DNA of 5,683 nt from Actinomycetes bacterium (GTDB taxonomy: Bacteria; Actinomycetota; Acidimicrobiia; Acidimicrobiales; Bog-793), in assembly GCA_021821585.1 (NCBI GenBank), contig JAKACF010000196.1:1-5683 (forward strand), in the 5' to 3' direction. Within the stretch, counting starts at the first letter, position 1. Each line of letters begins with the position of its first letter. Below are positions 1 to 5,417 of the stretch, piece by piece. Position numbers and translations under genes: made by a program. Below the pieces are notes generated by a model. It saw nothing but the letters and a program-made list of their open reading frames with translations, ran no database searches and was not told the origin of the DNA.

Positions 1-433
1 CGGCCGCGCCGGCACGGGTCTCCTGCCCGAGCTTGGCGAGGATGTGCTCGACATGGGTCGAGACCGTCCGCACGCTCGTGACGAGCCGTTCGGCGATCTG
101 CCGGTTGGAGAGCCCCCCGACGAGGAGGGAGAGCACGTCGAGCTCCCTCGCCGTGAGCCCGGCGGGGAGCGCCGAGACGGCGAGGGAGACGAGGGCACGG
201 TCGCCGTCGTCGTCCCGTTCGAGCGACACCTTGATGAAGCTGCGCCCCTCGTCCCTGTAGAAGAACCGGGCCGAGGCGGCGTCACCGCCGAGAAGCGCGA
301 CGGCGTAGTCGACGAGGGCGGGGTGCCGACCGAGAGCGGTCGTCGCGTCCTCGCCCGTGCCCGCCCCGGTGATCCTCCCGCTGCGGTCGACGCAGGCGGT
401 CATCGCCCGGGCCGACGGCCCGGATCCGCCCAT
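1..433 (-). CDS. LuxR/NarL-type HTH transcriptional regulator (C-terminal end cut off by window edge)
   Basis: The frame is open on the minus strand to position 1, so the 3' end lies outside the window; 144 residues are visible from the ATG at 431-433. A typical LuxR/GerE helix-turn-helix covers about residues 93-140: LTARELDVL opening, SNRQIAERL scaffold helix, then VRTVSTHVEHILAKLG with the recognition helix. Residues 1-92 are not recognised; the stretch CVDRSGRITGAG and the following alpha/beta-looking region could be a small PAS-like sensor, but this is weak. No Asp-containing receiver domain is seen. The start is uncertain. ATG at 512-514 adds an Arg/Gly-rich stretch that looks non-coding, GTG at 446-448 has a GAAGGGG four bases upstream, and ATG at 401-403 is also possible. 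It is divergent from the transporter operon, so it probably controls it. The HTH call is solid; the target is inferred. Confidence 0.88.
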   Translation of the reverse strand, partial: MGGSGPSARAMTACVDRSGRITGAGTGEDATTALGRHPALVDYAVALLGGDAASARFFYRDEGRSFIKVSLERDDDGDRALVSLAVSALPAGLTARELDVLSLLVGGLSNRQIAERLVTSVRTVSTHVEHILAKLGQETRAGAA

Positions 434-505
434 GCTGGTCTGGCGCACCACACCCCTTCGCGGGTCGGAACGACTCTCCCCTCGCCGTCCGCACCCTACT
501 CGATC

Positions 506-538
506 ATTGACCATCGCAAAAAGTGAAAATACGTCAAT
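506..538. promoter_or_regulatory. Putative divergent promoter/operator: ATTGAC-N21-GTCAAT inverted repeat
   Basis: This is the AT-richest patch of the window, between the divergent regulator and the operon. Two perfect 6-bp arms (506-511 and 533-538) flank an A-rich spacer. Each arm carries a -35-like hexamer: TTGACC at 507-512 reading right, and TTGACG at 537-532 reading left. Spacing of 17 bp from the rightward hexamer puts TACGTC (530-535) at the -10 position. The leftward -10 would be ATGGTC (514-509). Both -10 matches are poor, so the same symmetry could instead be an operator for the LuxR-type regulator. Position and composition support a control region; exact promoter elements are tentative. 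Confidence 0.4.
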
Positions 539-556
539 CGACCGATGACGCCCCCC

Positions 557-590
557 CGGACATCTGCGATCGTGTGCGGACTTCGCGATC
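557..590 (+). repeat. Short direct repeat CGGAC-N3/4-GCGATC in the operon leader
   Basis: Two imperfect copies lie 20 bp apart start to start: CGGACATCTGCGATC at 557-571 and CGGACTTCGCGATC at 577-590, differing by one substitution and one base of length. They lie between the putative promoter and the Shine-Dalgarno site of the binding-protein gene. Two copies about two helical turns apart are compatible with a dimeric regulator site, but chance similarity in GC-rich DNA cannot be excluded. Confidence 0.3.
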
Positions 591-611
591 CCCCGACCGA
601 AGATCAGACCT

Positions 612-618
612 GAGGAGG
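612..618 (+). promoter_or_regulatory. Shine-Dalgarno site of the substrate-binding protein gene
   Basis: GAGGAGG lies six bases before the ATG at 625. This strong site fixes the start there and rejects an in-frame extension to a GTG at 523, which would put 34 Arg/Asp/Pro-rich residues in front of the Tat signal. Confidence 0.85.
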
Positions 619-624
619 CCGAGG

Positions 625-1947
625 ATGCCGAACAACCGCAAGTCGCTCAGCCGGCGCGAGTTCCTGCAGGGCGTCGGAGCAGCCGGAGCCGGTGGCCTCG
701 TCGTCGGAGGCCTCGCCGGCTACTTCGGGCACGGCAGCTCGACCACCGCCTCGGACACGACCGCCTCGGGCGGCAAGGGCCAGCCGCTCGTCGTCGGCTC
801 GGGCGTGCCGGTCACCGGCGCCTACTCCGGCGACGGCCAGATGATGCTCCGCGGCCAGCAGCTGGCGGTGGCGGAGATCAACGCGGCCGGCGGGGTGCTC
901 GGCCGGCCCCTGCAGCTGTCGGTGCTCAACACCGAGGAGCAGCAGCCCGACGTCATGAAGAACGTCTTCCAGAAGTTCGTCTCCCAGAACGTGGCGGCCG
1001 TCTTCGCCCCCTTCTGCACCTACAGCTCGGTCGAGTTCCCGATCGTCGCCCAGGCCAAGATCCCGACCTTCCACGTCAACACCTGGCACGGGAACGTGGA
1101 CTTCGTGAAGTCCAACGGCATCACGAACATCTTCCAGGGCGACCCCTCGGAGACCTGGTACGGGCCGGGCTTCGCCTATCTCGTCGACGACCTCATCAAG
1201 AAGAACACCTGGACGCCGTCGTCCAAGACGATGGCGATCGTGACGAGCAACGACCCCTACAGCCTCAACATCTCGAAGACCTTCCAGGCCACGATGTCCA
1301 AGCAGGGCTGGCACACGACGATGTTCCAGGAGTTCACCGCCCCCCAGGCCGACTGGACGGCCGCCCTCGTCCAGATCCGCAACACGCCGCCGGGCATCGT
1401 CTTCTTCAGCGACTACGCGGCGGGCGACGAGGCGTCGTTCATCAAGCAGTTCCGCCAGTCGCCGACCCCCTCGCTCGTCTACCAGCAGTACGCGCCGTCG
1501 ATCCCGCAGTACCTCCAGCTCGCCGGCGCGGCGGCCAACGGTGTCATCTGGTCGACCGTCGTCGGCGTCGTCGAGGGCGACTACATCTCAGGGCGGTTCA
1601 ACACCGCCTTCGAGCAGAAGTTCAACACCTCGCCCGGCTTCTCCAACGCCGGCGACCAGTACGACCTCGTCCACATCTGGGCGAACGCCGTGGCCGAGGT
1701 GGGTGACCCCTACGCCTTCGACAAGGTCAACGCGGCCGTGAAGAACACGATCTACCGCGGCGTCTGTGGGGCCTACAGCTGGCCGGACGACTACCTCACC
1801 TGCTACCCGTACCCGGACTACACCAAGGACCCCTCGGTCGGGATGCCGCACCTCACCTTCCAGATCCAGAACGGCAAGCAGGTCCTCATCGGGCCGGACC
1901 CGTACACGACCGGATCCTTCCAGCTGCCGCCTTGGCTGAAGAAGTGA
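625..1947 (+). CDS. ABC transporter substrate-binding protein, HAAT/LivK type (Peripla_BP_6-like), Tat-exported
   Basis: This 440-residue protein is the extracytoplasmic receptor that would deliver solute to the permease encoded downstream. Residues 9-14 (SRREFL) form a twin-arginine motif, followed by a Gly/Ala-rich hydrophobic segment at about 17-33 and a Ser/Thr/Gly linker to about 52. There is no lipobox cysteine. The mature domain begins at about 54 and has the usual opening of type I periplasmic binding proteins of the Liv/Ami/Urt class: strand LVVGSGVPVTGAYSGDG, then MLRGQQLAVAEINAAGGVLGRPL. A second lobe begins around 200 (MAIVTSNDPYS). Length fits the family. Ligand-pocket residues differ enough from LivK that I do not name a ligand. 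Cysteines are at 131, 381 and 393; the last two could pair. Its stop overlaps the start of the first ATPase by 4 bp. The family is clear, the ligand unknown. Confidence 0.95.
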   Translation: MPNNRKSLSRREFLQGVGAAGAGGLVVGGLAGYFGHGSSTTASDTTASGGKGQPLVVGSGVPVTGAYSGDGQMMLRGQQLAVAEINAAGGVLGRPLQLSVLNTEEQQPDVMKNVFQKFVSQNVAAVFAPFCTYSSVEFPIVAQAKIPTFHVNTWHGNVDFVKSNGITNIFQGDPSETWYGPGFAYLVDDLIKKNTWTPSSKTMAIVTSNDPYSLNISKTFQATMSKQGWHTTMFQEFTAPQADWTAALVQIRNTPPGIVFFSDYAAGDEASFIKQFRQSPTPSLVYQQYAPSIPQYLQLAGAAANGVIWSTVVGVVEGDYISGRFNTAFEQKFNTSPGFSNAGDQYDLVHIWANAVAEVGDPYAFDKVNAAVKNTIYRGVCGAYSWPDDYLTCYPYPDYTKDPSVGMPHLTFQIQNGKQVLIGPDPYTTGSFQLPPWLKK

Positions 1948-2699
1948 GCGCCGGCCCCGTCCTCGAGGCCCGGGGGGTCTCGAAGAGCTACGGCGGCCTG
2001 AAAGCGGTGAACGACATCTCCTTCTCGGTGATGCCCGGCGAGATCCTCGGCATCGTCGGCCCGAACGGCGCCGGCAAGACGACGCTGTTCGACGTCATCT
2101 CCGGCCACACCCGGGCCTCGGGCGGGGAGGTCGTCCTCGACGGCGCCGTCGTCACCGACGCCTCGGTGCACGACCGGACCCGGCGCGGCATCGCCCGCAC
2201 CTTCCAGCAGCCGACGGTCGCCCGCTCCCTCTCGGTCCTCGAGAACATGCTGCTCGCCACCTCCTTCCGCCGCCGCCGCCCCGAGGGCGACGAGCGCTCG
2301 TCCCTCGAGGCCGCCTACGACATGCTGGCCTTCGTCGGACTCGAGAGCCGTGCCGAGGAGACGGCCGGCCTGCTCGGCGTCTTCGACACCAAGCGGCTGA
2401 TGCTCGGGACGGCGCTCGCCTCGGGCGCCCGGGCGCTCCTGCTCGACGAGCCCTTCGGCGGCCTCAGCTTCGGCGAGATCGAGCTCACGATGGACCTCAT
2501 CCGGCGCTCGCGGGGCGAGGACCTCGCCGTCGTCTGCATCGAGCACGTCATGCGGGCACTCACCTCGCTGGCGGACCGGGTCCTCGTCATGCACCACGGC
2601 GCCGCCTTCTTCGAGGGCAGCCCCGAGGAGATGCTCCGCGACGAGCGGGTGATCGAGGTCTACCTCGGCTCGCGCCACCGCAGGGAGGCGGCGCAGTGA
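1944..2699 (+). CDS. ABC transporter ATP-binding protein, LivG type, with degenerate signature motif
   Basis: This 251-residue cytoplasmic ATPase should power the importer as one half of an ATPase heterodimer. Visible in order: A-loop Tyr16; Walker A GPNGAGKTT (39-47); Q-loop in RTFQQP (85-90); Walker B ALLLDEP (164-170) with catalytic Glu169; H-loop IEHVM with His201; and the HAAT C-terminal motif VIEVYLG (236-242). The position of the ABC signature, LSYGQQ or similar in LivG proteins, reads LGVFDT (144-149). The spacing from there to LDEP is the family's normal spacing, so this is substitution and not deletion. The following D-loop region GGLSFGE is also atypical. The GTG at 1944 overlaps the previous stop as GTGA and is preferred over an in-frame TTG at 1932, although its upstream GAAGAA is a weak ribosome-binding site. 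The family is certain. Whether the protein hydrolyses ATP normally is open. Confidence 0.94.
   Translation: MSAGPVLEARGVSKSYGGLKAVNDISFSVMPGEILGIVGPNGAGKTTLFDVISGHTRASGGEVVLDGAVVTDASVHDRTRRGIARTFQQPTVARSLSVLENMLLATSFRRRRPEGDERSSLEAAYDMLAFVGLESRAEETAGLLGVFDTKRLMLGTALASGARALLLDEPFGGLSFGEIELTMDLIRRSRGEDLAVVCIEHVMRALTSLADRVLVMHHGAAFFEGSPEEMLRDERVIEVYLGSRHRREAAQ
2682..2688 (+). promoter_or_regulatory. Shine-Dalgarno site of the LivF-type ATPase gene
   Basis: AGGGAGG lies inside the end of the preceding gene, seven bases before the GTG at 2696, and supports the GTG start that overlaps the stop codon. Confidence 0.75.
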
Positions 2700-3418
2700 G
2701 CGAGGCGCTGCTCTCGGTCCGCCGGCTGTCGGCCGGCTACGGCGCCACGACGGTCGTGCGGGAGCTCGACCTCGAGGTGCGCGCCGGCGAGTCGGCCGTC
2801 ATCATCGGCCCGAACGGGCACGGCAAGACGACGCTCCTGCGGGCGCTCAACGGGCTGATCAGGCCGACCGCCGGGGAGGTCCTCCTCGAGGGCGAGGCGA
2901 TCGCCGGCCGCCCGTCCGAGCAGATCGCCCGTCTCGGAGCGGTGCTCGTTCCCCAGGGCGACGGCCTCTTCCCGGAGATGACCGTGGAGGACAACCTCCT
3001 CATGGGGGCCTTCCTCGGGCAGTCCTGGAGGGACCGGCGGCGCTCGCTCGCCCGCGTCTACGACCTCTTCCCGGGCGTGAAGGCCCGGGCCGACCAGCAG
3101 GCGCGGACCCTGTCCGGGGGGGAGCGGCGCCTCACGGCGCTCGGCCGGGCGCTCATGCGCCCGTCCAAGATCCTCATGATCGACGAGCCCTCGCTCGGCC
3201 TCGCCCCCGTCGCGCTCGACGCCGTCTACGGCGCCATCGCCGAGCTCAAGTCCGCCAAGACGACGATCCTCCTCGTCGAGGAGAACTTCACCCACGTCGG
3301 CGGCATCGCCGACTCGGTCCACGTCCTCGAGATGGGCTCGATCACCCGGAGCGGCTCCTACCAGGAGCTCTCCGAGGACGAGGGCGTGGTCGAGGCCTAC
3401 CTCGGGAGCATTACCTGA
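2696..3418 (+). CDS. ABC transporter ATP-binding protein, LivF type
   Basis: This 240-residue cytoplasmic ATPase is the partner of the LivG-type subunit and has the family's usual length. Motifs: A-loop Tyr15; Walker A GPNGHGKTT (38-46); Q-loop VPQGDGLFP with Gln87, where E. coli LivF-like proteins usually have Glu in VPEGR; intact signature LSGGERR (139-145); Walker B ILMIDEP (159-165) with Glu164; and C-terminal VVEAYLGS (231-238). At the H-loop the canonical His is Glu196 in VEEN. E. coli LivF has VEQN there, so a missing His is usual for this subfamily. Its signature would complete the LivG Walker A site, giving one canonical ATP site, while its own Walker A faces the degenerate LivG signature. 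The GTG start overlaps the previous stop by 4 bp; the stop overlaps the next ATG by 1 bp (TGATG). Confidence 0.96.
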   Translation: MSEALLSVRRLSAGYGATTVVRELDLEVRAGESAVIIGPNGHGKTTLLRALNGLIRPTAGEVLLEGEAIAGRPSEQIARLGAVLVPQGDGLFPEMTVEDNLLMGAFLGQSWRDRRRSLARVYDLFPGVKARADQQARTLSGGERRLTALGRALMRPSKILMIDEPSLGLAPVALDAVYGAIAELKSAKTTILLVEENFTHVGGIADSVHVLEMGSITRSGSYQELSEDEGVVEAYLGSIT

Positions 3419-4308
3419 TGACCGACCTCGTCGGAATCCTCGTCACGACCGTCATCCTCGGGTCGATCTACGGGCTCGTGGCGATCGGGATGACGCTCAT
3501 CTACGGGACACTTCGCATCCTCGACATGTCACAGGGATCGATGGTGATGATCGGCAGCTTCGTCGGCTGGGGGATCCTCGTCTCGGCCCACTGGAACCCG
3601 GCCCTCGCCATCGTCTTCGCCTTCGCCGCCACCTTCATCCTCGGGACGATGACCCAGCTCGTCTCGGTCCAGCCCCTCATGGGGCGGCGGAACGCCATCG
3701 ACTTCGAGATGGTCACCTTCATCACGACCTTCGCGGTCGCGATGATCCTCGAGAACGTCGCCCTCGAGGTCTTCGGCCCCCAGCAGCGCAACGTCACGCC
3801 GGTCGTGTCCGGCGGCGTGAACGTCTACCACGGGGTGAACCTGCCCTATCAGTCGATCGCCATGGCGGCCATCTCGATCCTCTTGATGGGCGGCCTCGGG
3901 CTGTTCCTCGGCAAGACCCGGTGGGGCATGGCCATCCGGGCCGTCGCCCAGGACCTCGACGCCGCCCGCCTGATGGGCGTCCCGGTCTCCAAGCTCTACC
4001 CGATCACCATGGGGCTCGCCTCCTCGCTGGCGGGCGTGGCGGGCGTCTTCCTCGGCGCCCAGTTCTTCGCCTACCCCCAGGCGGGCGACCTGCCGCTGCT
4101 CGAGGCGCTCATCGTCGTCGTCTTCGGCGGCCTCGGCAGCCTGCCGGGGACGGTCTACGCCGCCTACGTCATCGGGCTCATCCAGGCGACGACCGAGGTG
4201 TTCCTCGGGACGACCTGGTCCCTCCCGATCCTCTACGGGGTGATCCTCTTCGTCCTCATCTTCCGGCCCCAGGGCCTCCTCGGGAAGCCCTCGGAGGCAC
4301 GGCTGTGA
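3418..4308 (+). CDS. Branched-chain amino acid-type ABC transporter permease, LivH type
   Basis: This 296-residue integral membrane protein is one half of the translocation channel. About eight hydrophobic segments are visible (roughly 5-30, 40-57, 62-84, 98-117, 145-165, 195-217, 227-258 and 268-284). Hallmarks of the BPD_transp_2 family: N-terminal GLVAIGMTLIYGTLRILDMS (19-38), the cytoplasmic coupling segment WGMAIRAVAQD...LMGVPV (169-190) that docks on the ATPases, the GG-LGS-PGT loop (237-245), and the terminal RPQGLLG (283-289). Length is normal for LivH. A GGGAG at 3404-3408 lies nine bases before the ATG, which overlaps the previous stop by 1 bp. A longer frame running from 3921 through the end of this gene is just the out-of-frame upstream extension of the next gene. 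The solute is unknown; the class also transports urea, amides and aromatic acids. Confidence 0.96.
   Translation: MTDLVGILVTTVILGSIYGLVAIGMTLIYGTLRILDMSQGSMVMIGSFVGWGILVSAHWNPALAIVFAFAATFILGTMTQLVSVQPLMGRRNAIDFEMVTFITTFAVAMILENVALEVFGPQQRNVTPVVSGGVNVYHGVNLPYQSIAMAAISILLMGGLGLFLGKTRWGMAIRAVAQDLDAARLMGVPVSKLYPITMGLASSLAGVAGVFLGAQFFAYPQAGDLPLLEALIVVVFGGLGSLPGTVYAAYVIGLIQATTEVFLGTTWSLPILYGVILFVLIFRPQGLLGKPSEARL
4293..4297 (+). promoter_or_regulatory. Shine-Dalgarno site deciding the LivM-type start
   Basis: GGAGG lies seven bases before the GTG at 4305. This picks the GTG that overlaps the previous stop (GTGA). Upstream in-frame codons read out of phase through the LivH-type gene, as low-complexity Arg/Pro/Gly-rich sequence. 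Confidence 0.75.
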
Positions 4309-5417
4309 ACGAGGGGCGCACCCGGGCGCTGTTCCCCGACATGACGAGCGGGCGGTGGAGCCTGGCGGCCCTCGTCGTCGTGGCGCTGGCCGCCTTCCCC
4401 CTCGTCGAGTCCAACCAGTACATCCTCTCCGTCTTCGTCACCACGATGATCCTGCTCGTGATGAACATGAGCTGGAACTTCATCCTCGGCGTCGCCGGCG
4501 TGTGGAACTTCGGCCAACTGGCCGTCTACGCCCTCGGCGGCTACGGCGCCGGCATCCTCATGCTGCACACGGGCCTTCCGCCCGTCCTCGACGTCGTCGT
4601 GGGCGGCCTCATCGGGGCGGCGGTCTCGATGCTGATGGCGGTCCCGACGCTGCGGCTGTTCGGCATCTACACCTCGCTGCTCACCTTCGCCTTCGCCGAG
4701 ATCGTCCAGTACCTGATCCTGAACGACGGCAGCGGGCTGACGGGCGGTTCCTACGGCTTCCCGAGCGTGAAGGGCCTCTACTCGTTCCTCTCGCCGGTCG
4801 CCTCCATGCACGCCTACTACTGGACGCTCTTGGCGGTGATCGTCGCCTCGACGATCGCCATCGCCCTCGTCACGCGGTCGAGGCTCGGCATCGCCCTCAG
4901 GGCGATCCGGGACGCGCCGGCGTTCGCCGCCGCCCGGGGAGTGAGCCCGCTGCGCTACCGGATCCTCGCCTTCGGCCTCTCGGGCTTCCTCGCCGGCATC
5001 GCCGGGGCGCTCTACCTGTGCTTCGAGCAGTCGATCGACCCGTCGATCATGGGCCTCACCCCGATGAGCCTCGACGTCACCATGCTCGTCATCGGCGGCC
5101 TCGGCACCGTCTTCGGACCGGCGATCGGGACCACCATCGTCACCGTCGTCGAGACGGTGCTCGTCAACCATCCCGGCGTCCAGCTGACCGTCGTCGGCAT
5201 CGTCCTGCTCGTCGTCGTCGTCTTCGTCCCCGGAGGGATCGTCGGCCTCGTCGGCAAGGTTCGGGCCCGCCTCTCCGCCTGGGCGGAGGAGGGCGAGGAG
5301 GGGGCCGAGGAGCAGGAGGCGGCCGAGGGGACGGTGCCGGCCGGAGGGACCGCCGGGGCGCTCGATCCCATCGCCATCCACGACACGACAGGAGCACCGA
5401 CCGATGTGGCCCCGTGA
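4305..5417 (+). CDS. Branched-chain amino acid-type ABC transporter permease, LivM type, with acidic C-terminal tail
   Basis: This 370-residue membrane protein is the second channel subunit. About nine hydrophobic segments lie between residues 18 and 316. Family marks: MNMSWNFILGVAGVWNFGQ (53-71) before the first conserved loop, LTFAFAEIVQYL (126-137), the coupling segment SRLGIALRAIRDAP...ARGVSP (192-215), IGGLGTVFGPAIG (263-275), and the closing FVPGGIVGLVG (307-317). LivM-type proteins commonly stop soon after this last motif. Here another 50 or so residues follow: basic KVRARL (318-323), a Glu-rich run at about 328-341, then Gly/Ala/Thr/Pro-rich sequence. The tail should be cytoplasmic if topology is normal, and its role is unknown. 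Its last codons overlap the next gene by 14 bp. GTG start with a good Shine-Dalgarno site. Confidence 0.95.
   Translation: MNEGRTRALFPDMTSGRWSLAALVVVALAAFPLVESNQYILSVFVTTMILLVMNMSWNFILGVAGVWNFGQLAVYALGGYGAGILMLHTGLPPVLDVVVGGLIGAAVSMLMAVPTLRLFGIYTSLLTFAFAEIVQYLILNDGSGLTGGSYGFPSVKGLYSFLSPVASMHAYYWTLLAVIVASTIAIALVTRSRLGIALRAIRDAPAFAAARGVSPLRYRILAFGLSGFLAGIAGALYLCFEQSIDPSIMGLTPMSLDVTMLVIGGLGTVFGPAIGTTIVTVVETVLVNHPGVQLTVVGIVLLVVVVFVPGGIVGLVGKVRARLSAWAEEGEEGAEEQEAAEGTVPAGGTAGALDPIAIHDTTGAPTDVAP
5390..5394 (+). promoter_or_regulatory. Shine-Dalgarno site of the CE4-type hydrolase gene
   Basis: AGGAG lies nine bases before the ATG at 5404, inside the end of the LivM-type gene. It supports a start that overlaps that gene by 14 bp. 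Confidence 0.7.

Noticed and set aside
44..526. Plus-strand open frame of 160 codons at the left end
   Set aside because: It is the exact complement-frame shadow of the LuxR-type gene, whose HTH is unmistakable on the minus strand. The plus-strand product is charged low-complexity sequence with no recognisable motif.
523..624. Upstream in-frame extension of the binding protein to a GTG
   Set aside because: The 34 added residues are Arg/Asp/Pro-rich and would bury the Tat signal. The strong GAGGAGG at 612-618 fits the ATG at 625, and 523 falls inside the putative promoter.
2370..2390. Compensated frameshift as the cause of the odd LivG signature
   Set aside because: The spacing to Walker B is exactly that of the family, the flanking residues (Lys/Arg-Arg, Leu) still align, and neither alternative frame gives an LSxGQ-like string.
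1818..2678. Long minus-strand open frame (286 codons) opposite the LivG-type ATPase
   Set aside because: GC-rich coding DNA commonly leaves the antisense frame open. The product is Asp/Glu/Arg/Gly/His-rich with no domain, while the plus strand encodes a clear ATPase.
2807..2833. His inside the LivF-type Walker A (GPNGHGKTT) as a possible defect
   Set aside because: The position is one of the variable x residues of GxxGxGKT. The glycines, Lys and Thr are all present, so ATP binding should be unaffected.
3921..4304. N-terminal extension of the LivM-type frame into the LivH-type gene
   Set aside because: These 128 codons read out of frame through the conserved LivH coupling region, giving Arg/Pro/Gly-rich sequence. 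The Shine-Dalgarno site at 4293-4297 supports the GTG at 4305.
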